Shown here piece by piece: positions 22,704-30,322 of a stretch of DNA of 33,236 bases (within the stretch, counting starts at the first letter, position 1; each line of letters begins with the position of its first letter). The DNA comes from Anaerotruncus sp. G3(2012) (GTDB lineage: Bacteria > Bacillota > Clostridia > Oscillospirales > Ruminococcaceae). The notes beneath the pieces were generated by a model. That model was not told where the DNA came from. It saw only the letters and a program-made list of their open reading frames with translations, and searched no databases. The stretch covers positions 362,515-395,750 of the forward strand of contig NZ_KE159668.1 in assembly GCF_000403395.2 (NCBI RefSeq). Reading direction: 5' to 3'. The position numbers and the translations under genes are program-made.

Positions 22704-23160
22704 GAACCTGTTCCGTATTCCTTTATGCAAGGGGGCTTTTTCTCTTGCAAAAGGCCCCCTCTTGCCGCTTCGCGGCAATTCACCCGAAAAACTGCCGCCG
22801 CACTACGAGCCGCAGCGAGTGTTTCGGAGCGCAACCGTTGCGAAGAAACGGCTCTTAGCGCGAAGATCGGCGTGCATAGGCCAACCGGCGCGAAGCGCCG
22901 GCTCTTAGGCCGGAGCAAAAAAATCGAGTAAAACTTTGGTTTTGGGAAAAAAGCGGCACCCGGCCCGGAAGGGAGGGGCCTACGGGGAGGGGTCACTGAC
23001 CCCTCGCCCGTAAGGCAAACTGAGGGGGCGTCGCGCGAAGCGCGCTTCGGGCTGAAAGCCCGAGAAGTCCCCCGAAGAAGGGCGCTTGCGCCCCGGAAGT
23101 TTGGGCTGGAACCCAAACTTCCGTTGCCTCACTGCCCCTAAATGCTGAACAGGCTCTAAG
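22702..23160. repeat. 459-bp hairpin-rich intergenic element after gerKC
   Basis: The 473-bp gap between gerKC and pepT holds no convincing gene. Its ends are related inverted repeats: TAAGAACCTGTTCCGTATT on the left and TTAGAGCCTGTTCAGCATT as the reverse complement of the right. Between them are stacked hairpins: AGGGGGC/GCCCCCT (22730-22760, possible gerK terminator), TTGCCGCTTCGCGGCAA, a GGCGC/GCGCC hairpin near 22890, TCGGGCTGAAAGCCCGA, GGGCGCTTGCGCCC, and GGAAGTTTGGG with its complement near 23095-23122. Confidence 0.6.
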
Positions 23161-23176
23161 GGCCCATTTAAAAGAC

Positions 23177-24397
23177 TCAGGGTTGTCCAAACTGGCAGAT
23201 CAGCTCTTCCAAAATCCTGCTGACCTGATCCATCGCTTCCACTGTGATATGTTCCTGTGGACTATGATACGCCCATCCGCCGATGCCAAGGTTGGGACAG
23301 GGAACCCCGGCAAAGCTCAGCCGGGCACCGTCCGTCCCGCCGCGGGCCGCCAGGAGGACCGGTTCGACCCCAGCCAGCCGGCAGGCCGTACAGGCCTTTT
23401 CGATCAGCTGGGGATGCTGTTCCAGGATTTCCCGCATGTTGGCATACTCCTCAACCAGAGAGATCGAAACGGTATCCGGGCCATAGCGGCCGTTCAATAT
23501 GCGAGCGGCTTCCCGCAGCAGGCCGATTCGTCGATCCATGCCATCACGCTCGAAATCCCGCAGATTATACACCAGCTCGGCTTCCTCTACGGTTCCCCGG
23601 GAGCGCAGCAGATGGAAAAATCCTGCGCGACCGTCGGTCCGGGCGGGGATTTCCTCCGCCGGAAGCATATGGGCAAATTCCATTGCGAGCAGCTGGGCAT
23701 TTACCATAATCCCCTTGGCATATCCCGTATGGATGCCGAGTCCCCGGATCCTGATTTTGGCCTGTATCGCATAAAAGGTCTCGGTTTCAATCTCGCCGGC
23801 CGCCCATCCATCGACGGTATAGGCGTATCGGGCACCGAACCGTTCCAGATCAAAATGGGCGGTTCCGCTGCCAATCTCTTCGTCCGGGATAAACACCACG
23901 CTGACCGGCCCATGTGCCCTGTCTGCGGTGGTCACCCGCTCGAGCGCGGTCAGAATTTCGGCAATGCCCGCCTTATCATCCACCCCCAGCAGGGTATCCC
24001 CGCTGGAGGTCAACAGCGTCTGCCCGGCCAGAGACGGGAGATGCGGGAACTCTGCGGGACGCAGAACCAGCCCCGAATCCCCCAAAACGACCTCCCCGCC
24101 ATCATACTGTTCAATGATCTGGGGGCGGACATTCTGTCCGGGACAGTCCGGATGGGTGTCCAGATGGGCCAGCAGCCCCAGGCAGGGAGCGGATTCACAT
24201 CCGGCGGAAGCGGGCAGATACCCGTAGACAAAACAGTGGTTGTCCACCCCAACCTGTTCCACCCCCAGTTCCCGCAGTTCAAAAGCCAACTGATGCGCCA
24301 GATCAAACTGCCGCAGGGAGGACGGTGCGGACCCGCTGCATCGTTCACTGCTGGTCCAGATCTTTACATATTCCAGAAAACGCTCATACGCACGCAT
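23177..24397 (-). CDS. pepT: Peptidase T (tripeptide aminopeptidase)
   Basis: 406 aa, close to the usual 408. M20 metallopeptidase marks: LLAHLDTHPD (metal His and Asp), GDTLLGVDDKAGIAEIL (bridging Asp), FIPDEEIGSG (catalytic Glu and metal ligand), AYTVDGWAAGEIE, and LAARGGTDGARLSFAGVPCPNLGIGG near the end. It releases the N-terminal residue from tripeptides in the cytoplasm. The usual HPG(S/Y)AK loop reads HTGYAK here. ATG 24397 has AAGGAG upstream; the longer open frame 5' crosses the promoter. It is divergent from a LysR regulator that probably controls it. Confidence 0.92.
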   Translation of the reverse strand: MRAYERFLEYVKIWTSSERCSGSAPSSLRQFDLAHQLAFELRELGVEQVGVDNHCFVYGYLPASAGCESAPCLGLLAHLDTHPDCPGQNVRPQIIEQYDGGEVVLGDSGLVLRPAEFPHLPSLAGQTLLTSSGDTLLGVDDKAGIAEILTALERVTTADRAHGPVSVVFIPDEEIGSGTAHFDLERFGARYAYTVDGWAAGEIETETFYAIQAKIRIRGLGIHTGYAKGIMVNAQLLAMEFAHMLPAEEIPARTDGRAGFFHLLRSRGTVEEAELVYNLRDFERDGMDRRIGLLREAARILNGRYGPDTVSISLVEEYANMREILEQHPQLIEKACTACRLAGVEPVLLAARGGTDGARLSFAGVPCPNLGIGGWAYHSPQEHITVEAMDQVSRILEELICQFGQP

Positions 24398-24448
24398 CGC
24401 GGAATCTCCTTTTGCGGAATTGGTCTCGGAGCGGTTTGTTCCACCGAT

Positions 24449-24477
24449 ATTATGACATAACCCGACGCAAAATACAA
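24449..24477 (-). promoter_or_regulatory. pepT promoter
   Basis: Minus strand -35 TTGTAT (24472-24477), 17-bp spacer, -10 CATAAT (24449-24454), about 50 bp before the pepT start. Confidence 0.65.
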
Positions 24478-24495
24478 TTATTTGAAGGAATAAAA

Positions 24496-24525
24496 TTGAC
24501 GGAAATATTCTGTTCGTGTTATAAT
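24496..24525 (+). promoter_or_regulatory. LysR gene promoter
   Basis: TTGACG (24496-24501), 18-bp spacer, TATAAT (24520-24525). The two -35 boxes are about 18 bp apart, so one LysR-bound site could act on both promoters. Confidence 0.75.
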
Positions 24526-24575
24526 ACACCGTATACCAGGGTCGGAATAGGGACATCTCCGGGGAGGGATACGCT

Positions 24576-25532
24576 GTGTTTCGTGGAATGGAATATGTCT
24601 ATGCGGTCTGGAGAGAGCGGAGCTTTTCCAGCGCGGCAAAAAAACTGTATATCTCCCAACCGGCTTTGAGCAACAGCATCAAGAGGGTGGAGGACAAGGT
24701 TGGCACGCCGCTTTTTGACCGCAGCACCTCCCCCATCCAGCTCACCGATGTGGGGCAGGAATACCTGCACGCGGTGGAACAGATTCTGGCCATTCAGGAG
24801 AATTTCTCCCACTATCTTGCAGACAGCCAGAACCTGAAAACCGGGCGCTTGACCATTGGCAGCGGAGCTATGATCTCTTCCTATCTGCTTCCTTCCCTGA
24901 TCGCCCGGTATAAGGAGCGGTTCCCCTATGTGGAAGTCGATGTGATGGAGAGCGGGGAAGGGCATTTGGAAGAGATGCTCCTGAACGGGGTGATTGATCT
25001 GGTGATCGAAAACAGCAGCTTTCCGGAAGCGCTGTTCGAACGCCAGCTTTTCCAACAGGAACACATCATTCTGGCTGTCCCCAAAAGCTGGCCGGTGAAC
25101 GGGAACCTTCTGGCTTTCCAGCAAAGCATCGACAATATCGCTTCCGGCTCCTATCTCAACCGCCGCTACCCGGCCGTACCGCTGCAGGCTTTTCAGGACT
25201 GTCCGTTTATTCTGCTGGGGCCGGGGGACGAAAACCATGAGCGTGCCCTATCCCTCTGCCGGGAACATGGATTTGTTCCACGCGTCATCCTGACGCTTGA
25301 CCAGCAGCTGACCTCTTACAATATGGCCTGTGCCGGATTGGGGGCTGCGTTTGTCAGTGACACGCTGGTGAGGAGCACACTTCCCCATCCAGACATGGTC
25401 TACTATAAGCTGGAAGGAGAAGCCGCCCGGCGGGACATCTGCTTCTATTATAAACGCAACCGCTATATGCCGCAATGTGTCAAACAGTTTCTGGAGGACG
25501 CCATGACGGCTGCGGCGGCTGCATCCATCTAA
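24576..25532 (+). CDS. LysR family transcriptional regulator
   Basis: 318 aa. The N-terminal winged HTH (about 1-60) shows VWRERSFSSAAKKLYISQPALSNSIKRVE and LFDRSTSPIQLTDVG, the classic LysR pattern. The effector-binding domain (about 88-300) follows with GRLTIGSGAMISSYLLPSLIARY. The start is GTG 24576, 7 nt after GGGGAGGG. Divergent pairing with pepT suggests it regulates peptide use; the ligand is unknown. The Ala-rich C-terminus (AAAAAS) is probably disordered. Confidence 0.92.
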   Translation: MFRGMEYVYAVWRERSFSSAAKKLYISQPALSNSIKRVEDKVGTPLFDRSTSPIQLTDVGQEYLHAVEQILAIQENFSHYLADSQNLKTGRLTIGSGAMISSYLLPSLIARYKERFPYVEVDVMESGEGHLEEMLLNGVIDLVIENSSFPEALFERQLFQQEHIILAVPKSWPVNGNLLAFQQSIDNIASGSYLNRRYPAVPLQAFQDCPFILLGPGDENHERALSLCREHGFVPRVILTLDQQLTSYNMACAGLGAAFVSDTLVRSTLPHPDMVYYKLEGEAARRDICFYYKRNRYMPQCVKQFLEDAMTAAAAASI

Positions 25533-25591
25533 AAAGCGGTACCAGCAGCCAGAACCGAAAGGTGCTTTTCCGGTATCCCCGTTTGATTACT

Positions 25592-25640
25592 TTGATGATT
25601 TTAAAACAAGGCTCTAGAGCCTGTTTTAAAACCGTCAAAG
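25592..25640. repeat. Two abutting inverted IS-like ends
   Basis: TTTGATGATTTTAAAACA followed by AGGCTCT, and the reverse complement of the right half, CTTTGACGGTTTTAAAACAGGCTCT, are nearly identical, meeting at CTAG near 25615. The right half is adjacent to the end of a transposase remnant, so it looks like that element's terminal repeat. The left half looks like a second end of the same type. Confidence 0.5.
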
Positions 25641-25757
25641 TTACCAGGCAAGACAGACAACAGCACGGAAATAGAGAGCTTCCTTCTCATATCTGGTAGC
25701 AAAGCGGCGGTTGTTTTTGAGTTTGAGGAACAGATTTTCCACCAGGAGAACATTTGT
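25641..25757 (-). pseudogene. C-terminal remnant of IS5/IS4-type transposase
   Basis: The minus-strand frame reads VENLFLKLKNNRRFATRYEK then EALYFRAVVCLAW and a TAA stop at 25643-25641. This resembles the end of IS5-type DDE transposases around the catalytic Glu (compare the ENCFLSLKRRRGLATRY motif of the IS at 26858-27708). No start or upstream catalytic parts remain; homology stops near 25757, where the accessory region begins. It indicates a past insertion cut by later DNA acquisition. Confidence 0.7.
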
Positions 25758-25761
25758 CAAG

Positions 25762-25792
25762 GGGGGATTTCACCCAAAAGATGAAATCCCCC
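25762..25792 (-). terminator. Terminator after acetyltransferase gene
   Basis: GGGGGATTTCA (25762-25772) and TGAAATCCCCC (25782-25792) form a perfect 11-bp stem 13 bp beyond the stop of the leftward GNAT gene. On the minus strand it is followed by TTGACAAATG, so the T-run is weak. Confidence 0.65.
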
Positions 25793-25805
25793 GATAAACT
25801 GGAAT

Positions 25806-26306
25806 TCATAAACCTCGTTGGGCAACAATTACGGTATAGTTTTCGGTATCATATGTAACTCCTGTTTCTCTAAAACCATTTTTGTACCAAAAATGTTCTG
25901 CTTGAGGATTCCCTTTTACCCAACCAAGGCGGACATTCGCCATCCCAATACGGAACAGATAAGCACACAGGCCATTGATAATCTTGCTCCCTGTTCCAGT
26001 ATTCTGTATGGACACATCCGTCATAAAAAATCCAATAAAGGCTGTTAATTCATCCGGGTAGGCCATGATGAAATCCATCACAGCAATCAGTTTTTCCCCA
26101 TCATAAAATCCCAGATAATACTTATCGCACATTTCCTTGTTGGGTGGGAGCGCATTCATATCATTCATAATGCTCTGTTCTGATACAAACGGTGGACAGT
26201 ATTGATAGTATAGACTGTTTTTATAGCATAATGTGTATACTTCCGCTACATCATTGGCGCACATCTTTCGAACAAGATATTGGTTTGAGAATAACGAAAC
26301 ATTCAT
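25806..26306 (-). CDS. GNAT family N-acetyltransferase
   Basis: 166 aa. The GNAT fold is suggested by a mid-protein LIAVMDFIMAYPDELTAFIGFFMTD strand pair, then the acetyl-CoA loop region QNTGTGSKIINGLCAYLF, and the late WVKGNPQAEHFWYKNGF that is typical of these enzymes. The substrate is unknown. I chose ATG 26306 (MNVSLFSNQYL) because AAGAAGG lies close upstream; ATG 26336 is possible but lacks a clear RBS. Its base composition is more AT-rich than the core genes to the left, in keeping with transfer. Confidence 0.8.
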   Translation of the reverse strand: MNVSLFSNQYLVRKMCANDVAEVYTLCYKNSLYYQYCPPFVSEQSIMNDMNALPPNKEMCDKYYLGFYDGEKLIAVMDFIMAYPDELTAFIGFFMTDVSIQNTGTGSKIINGLCAYLFRIGMANVRLGWVKGNPQAEHFWYKNGFRETGVTYDTENYTVIVAQRGL

Positions 26307-26409
26307 TTTCCTTCTTTTCCCTTTCCAAACATTCATGTTCCGATTTGTCGATTTATCACGAGTTCAGTATACCGCAAAAGCGAATGACATTCAACTTCCG
26401 TTTATAGGC

Positions 26410-26790
26410 ATTAATAGTAGTAGCAAGCAATGCACCGGTGTATACCCGGCGCAGCTTGTTGGTGGCCGACGGCCCCCAAGCCCTCAGTGCATCGGCGCAA
26501 CTCCGCCCGATGCACAAGCCGCCGTTGGCGTCTGCTGGTATATACCGGCAGGGGATGGACACCCCCGGCGGAGCCGCCCCCGGAGAGCGCACAGCCGCCG
26601 TCAGGCAGTACCACCATCGGCCCTTGGCCGGCAAAGAGAGCGGAGCGCCCAGGTCATCCCCGGACGCTCCTGTTTCGGTTCCTTCCTGCTGGTCGATCAC
26701 CGCCTTTCCAGCCTATGCCATTTTGCTACAAATGAACCGTCAGCCAATGTAATGTAGTGGCTTGGTGAAACCACCCTTTATACATTACAT
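26410..26790. other. GC-rich non-coding block and hairpin
   Basis: The 551-bp gap between the GNAT gene and the IS holds an abrupt GC-rich island (about 26430-26720) between AT-rich flanks. Frames are open on both strands (for example 26356-26700 minus), but with no recognisable domain, no clear RBS and strongly Pro/Arg-biased alternatives, so I call no gene. It is followed by ATGTAATGTA (26747-26756) and its complement TACATTACAT (26781-26790), a perfect 10-bp stem with an inner TGGT/ACCA pair. Confidence 0.4.
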
Positions 26791-26857
26791 CTCAGATGGC
26801 CTTCTTTTGTTTTTCGCTTATTTCATGCCTTTTCATGTGCTTTATTTTATCATCTTA

Positions 26858-27708
26858 GATAGCATCTACACGGGTTAAGAACGGATAGCAGCCCAAATAG
26901 CGATACAACGAACATGTATCGCGGCGATAAAAGCATCGGAGGTCTTGGCATAGCGGGTGGCAAGACCTCTCCGGCGTTTCAAAGATAGAAAGCAGTTTTC
27001 TGCCAAGCGGCGCAGTTTATAGAGATATTTATCATAGCCGCGCTGTTCTTTACGGTTCTTCTTCGGTGGAATTACGGGTTCCACCCCCGCTGAAACCGCA
27101 TAGGACAGGATATCATTTGTGTCATAACCCCGGTCTGCCAACAGGGTTTCTGCGGAAATGCCTTCTATCAGGTGGACAGCTTCTTTACAATCCGCTCGGG
27201 TACCCTCTGTAATAAGGATTCGGACTGGCATACCATGCGCATCCACGGCCAGATGTATTTTGGTGTTAAGCCCCCTTTTGTCTTGGACATATCCTGATTG
27301 CCGCCTTTTGCTCCCGCTGCGTGGGGATGTACCTTGATGTGGCTGGCGTCGATCATCAGCCATTCATAATCCGGCTCATCGATCAGAATTTCCAAGAGTT
27401 TTTCCCAAACACCTTTTCTACGCCAACGGATGAACCTCTGATGAACACTGCCCCACTTCCCGTAATCGGGAGGCAGGTCACGCCGGGGCGCCCCAGTTCG
27501 CAATACCCAAAACACCGCATTGATAGAACGGCGGTTATCCTAAGCGATCCCGCCCCACTGGCCTCGTTGTCCCGGCAAATGTGGTTCAAGCAATTCCCAC
27601 TTTATCGTTTATATCATGTCTGTGATAGGATGCATCCATCTTTCTGTCCCCGGTCTTTTTAGATAGTTCCATTCTATCACAATCCTAACTTCTTGTGTAG
27701 ACGATATC
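26858..27708. mobile_element. IS5-family insertion sequence, 851 bp, decayed
   Basis: The terminal repeats GATAGCATCTACAC (26858-26871) and GATATCGTCTACAC (complement of 27695-27708) match at 12 of 14 bases. They are flanked by TA duplications (26856-26857 and 27709-27710) within what would have been CTTAAG, the YTAR-type target used by IS427-group elements. Length is typical of that group. The single transposase is broken (see separate entry), so the copy is probably not autonomous. Confidence 0.85.
26875..27639 (-). pseudogene. IS5-family transposase, disrupted
   Basis: The start is MDASYHRHDINDKV. A 2-nt loss near GTGGGAATTG shifts the frame, then QRGQWGGIA runs into TAG, followed in frame by DNRRSINAVFWVLRTGAP and PPDYGKWGSVHQRFIRWRRK. 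The catalytic Asp in WLMIDASHIK is present. A shift at AAAAGGGGG joins this to LNTKIHLAVDAHGM, LLADRGYDTND (second Asp) and AENCFLSLKRRRGLATRY (Glu). The shift at the G-run may be the natural programmed frameshift of two-frame IS427 elements; the early frameshift and stop look like decay. Confidence 0.85.
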
Positions 27709-27761
27709 TAAGCCATTTATAGTAAGAACCGCAGGGAACACCGGCTAATCTACATATTGGT

Positions 27762-28184
27762 TTATCGCAGTAAAGCCATATTCCCGGTCAGCTTATTGAC
27801 CTTTTTCTTTGGGCCACAAATTGCGATGCCGAAATATTGTAGGTTACTTTCGGGAGCGTGGCCCATCTTCTCAATAAATTCGCCATAGGTCTTGCAGCCC
27901 TGGGCCAGATCGGAGAAATCCACCACCGTCAAATCTTGAAAATCAGGCTGGTAGAGTTTTTCCCGTATCTGCTTGATAATCTCCGGTGAACCGCGCAGGA
28001 TGGGCACAGGAAATTCTATGATGCCAAGATGTTCGTTGCCGCTTTGGTCGGTAACGTCAGCCCCTACCACCTCCGGCATTTTCTTTCCCAGGGTAATCCC
28101 CATGATCGCCGCCGTATTTGCGATGATACCCAGGGGCAGGCTCTCGTCAATGACCATGACGCACTTTTCATTTTGCCAGTCCAT
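27762..28184 (-). CDS. DUF2000 family protein
   Basis: 140 aa. The start MDWQNEKCVMVIDESLPLG followed by ANTAAIMGITLGKKMPEVVG is the DUF2000 pattern, and the end GIAICGPKKKVNKLTGNMALLR is also typical. These small alpha/beta proteins are uncharacterised. The gene overlaps the end of the EamA transporter gene by 17 bp, so it is the last gene of an AraC-EamA-DUF2000 operon. A role linked to the exporter's substrate is only inference. Confidence 0.85.
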   Translation of the reverse strand: MDWQNEKCVMVIDESLPLGIIANTAAIMGITLGKKMPEVVGADVTDQSGNEHLGIIEFPVPILRGSPEIIKQIREKLYQPDFQDLTVVDFSDLAQGCKTYGEFIEKMGHAPESNLQYFGIAICGPKKKVNKLTGNMALLR

Positions 28185-29082
28185 TTTGCTTTGCCTCTTT
28201 TCTCAAAAATAGTTTGCTCTCCGACAGGAGCAGACCCGCCAGCGTCAAAACCGTCCCGACAGCGGCCAGGGCGGTGATTTTCTCATGGAGAATTGCCACG
28301 GAAGTTACTACCGTAATCACGGGAACCATATAGATATAAACGCTCGTCTTGACCGCTCCCAACGCCTTGACCGCAAAATTCCAGGTGACAAAGCACAGAG
28401 CCGATGCGCCCAACCCTAAAAACAGAATGTTGAACAGGTACACAGGATTTGCAAATCTTATCAAATTCAGCTTGAAGTCAAACAGGAATAGTGTCGGGAG
28501 TATGAACAAGATGCCATAGCAGAACATTCGCCGGGTTGTAAGAATGGTGTGGTAGCCGTAACCGCTGATTTTCTTTGTCAGCACAGAATAACAGGCCCAA
28601 ATCAGTGCGGCCAGCAGTGCCAGCAAGTCCCCGGCGGGGTTCAGCTCCAGCTTGGAGCCGTTGAAGCTGATTAAAGCGATCCCGGCCATAGCCACTACAA
28701 AGCCAATGAAAAAGCTGGCATGGGGCTTTTCCTCTTTCAGAAACAGATGGGATAGGAGCGCCGTGAAAAACGGGGCTATGGAAATAATCACCCCGACATT
28801 GGAGGCCATTGTGTAGGTGAGTGCGATATTCTCCAACAGATAGTAAAGGCATATCCCGCACAGTCCCGCTGCGGCAAAGGTCAATTCCTGTTGCCGGTTC
28901 GTCCCTTTCAAAGGTTGGGGATAAACAACCAACAGGGCCAGCAGTCCCATGACGAAGCGAAAGAACAATATCTCTACCGGCTGGAAGTCGGCCAGCAGAA
29001 TTTTGGTGGAGATAAAGGTCGTCCCCCAAATGATGATTGTAAGAAGGGCGGAGAGATGGCCCACTGTTCCGTTACCCTTCAT
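28168..29082 (-). CDS. EamA/DMT family transporter
   Basis: 304 aa with about ten hydrophobic segments in two EamA repeats: LTIIIWGTTFISTKILL at the start, FFRFVMGLLALLVV, and the second-half LLALLAALIWACYSVLTKKI. Members export amino acids or metabolites. ATG 29082 with GGAGG 9 nt upstream is preferred over the longer frame open 5', because it overlaps the end of the AraC gene by 11 bp, a tight coupling. It is probably activated by the AraC protein. Confidence 0.9.
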   Translation of the reverse strand: MKGNGTVGHLSALLTIIIWGTTFISTKILLADFQPVEILFFRFVMGLLALLVVYPQPLKGTNRQQELTFAAAGLCGICLYYLLENIALTYTMASNVGVIISIAPFFTALLSHLFLKEEKPHASFFIGFVVAMAGIALISFNGSKLELNPAGDLLALLAALIWACYSVLTKKISGYGYHTILTTRRMFCYGILFILPTLFLFDFKLNLIRFANPVYLFNILFLGLGASALCFVTWNFAVKALGAVKTSVYIYMVPVITVVTSVAILHEKITALAAVGTVLTLAGLLLSESKLFLRKEAKQNGLAK

Positions 29083-29908
29083 GCGGCATTTCCTCCGTGT
29101 CCCTGAATATGTCCCGATAAATTCCGGGGGCCAGCCCAATAAATCGGTTGAAATAATTGGTAAAATGGCTCTGGTCGGAGAAGCCGGTTTGCAGCGCCGC
29201 CTCAACGGGGGGAACGCCTTGCTCTAAAAGTTTTTTAGCCCTGCCTATGCGAATGTTTTCCAGATAGCTGTACGGTGTGACGCCTTTTGAGAGGGCAAAG
29301 GCCCGGAGCAGGGTGGATTTGCTCAATCCGGCGCGGTGGCAAATCTGTTCCAGATAAATCCGCTCGGCATAATGCTGTTCCATAAAGGCACAGGCTTTTT
29401 CAATTTCCTCCCGGCACTCCGGGACACAACTCTCAAAAGGCTGGCCGTATTGCTGGATCAGCAGAGAGGTCAGGAGGAGCAGGGTTTCCTCTTTCCCAAA
29501 CTCGTTGGAACCTTTCATTACCAGTTCATGAAGGGGGCGCAAATAGCAGGTGACTTCTTCATCAGAGATTACGTTTTGGGAAAATCCAGGCAGCACCCGT
29601 CTGCCGGTAACTTCCTCCGCCAAATCCAGCATAACCTCCTTGGTGATGTTGAAGCCCCGATAATCCAGCGTACCGCCGTCACTCTGAACACAGGCGTGGT
29701 TATCTCCCGGGTTGAACAGAAGAACATCGCCCCTTTTGATGGTGTACTCCTGATTTTTGCAGGACAGGACACGCTCCCCATCTTCCATGAAACCAATCAC
29801 ATAGTATTCGTGAAAATGGTTCGGAAAAGGCTGTACGATGCCCTCAAAACGATAAGCCTCAATACGGAGTTCATCATCGTAGACCACCGTTCGTACTTCT
29901 TTTTTCAT
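29072..29908 (-). CDS. AraC family transcriptional regulator
   Basis: 278 aa. N-terminal cupin sensor (about 1-150, with FPNHFHEYYVIGFMEDGER and GDVLLFNPGDNHACV) and C-terminal double HTH (about 175-270: ERIYLEQICHRAGLSKSTLL, PYSYLENIRIGRAKKLL, TGFSDQSHFTNYFNRFIGLAPG). ATG 29908 has GGAGG upstream. An extended -10 TGGTATAAT lies on the minus strand at 29934-29942. The gene heads an overlapping operon with an EamA exporter and DUF2000 protein, which suggests it senses the exported compound. Confidence 0.92.
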   Translation of the reverse strand: MKKEVRTVVYDDELRIEAYRFEGIVQPFPNHFHEYYVIGFMEDGERVLSCKNQEYTIKRGDVLLFNPGDNHACVQSDGGTLDYRGFNITKEVMLDLAEEVTGRRVLPGFSQNVISDEEVTCYLRPLHELVMKGSNEFGKEETLLLLTSLLIQQYGQPFESCVPECREEIEKACAFMEQHYAERIYLEQICHRAGLSKSTLLRAFALSKGVTPYSYLENIRIGRAKKLLEQGVPPVEAALQTGFSDQSHFTNYFNRFIGLAPGIYRDIFRDTEEMPHEG

Positions 29909-29993
29909 GCGGCTTTCCTCCTTGATGATGCCTATTATACCAGATAGGATTACTGCTGGCTTGTAAAATATCTTCATTTTCTTCCTGATGTTG

Positions 29994-30033
29994 AAAAGTG
30001 CGCAAAAGGAAATTTTTCCCTTGGCGCACTTTT
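29994..30033 (-). terminator. Terminator after serine recombinase operon
   Basis: AAAAGTGCGC (29994-30003) pairs with GCGCACTTTT (30024-30033), with an inner AAGGAAA/TTTCCC-type extension. It lies about 290 bp beyond the recombinase stop. The rest of 29909-30322 (about 410 bp) has open frames on both strands but nothing I can identify. Confidence 0.6.
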
Positions 30034-30322
30034 GGTTTGTCAGCAACTCCGCATGGTTTTATGATCTTGTCCATATCAGTGAAATGGTATTTCCAGAATA
30101 TGATGTTCACTTTATCGCCGTAAATGACGGAGTGGACAGCGCAAAAGGAGATAGTGAATTTACCGCAATCCGCAACATATTCAAGAACACGAGGCATTTG
30201 GGAGGGGTAAACTGCTAATTTCTCTCCAATTCGACAAATCAGTGTGCAACAATCAAATATCGCTGCTGTTACAGAATGTTTCCGTCTGGCTGCTGATGCG
30301 GTCAGGCGCTTTTTTTGCCCGA

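Noticed and set aside
23183-24460. 425-codon plus-strand frame opposite pepT
   Set aside because: An antisense shadow; all M20 peptidase motifs are on the minus strand.
27168-27515. Separate functional orfA of the IS at 26858-27708
   Set aside because: The two-frame design may be natural, but an early frameshift and an in-frame TAG upstream show the transposase is broken.
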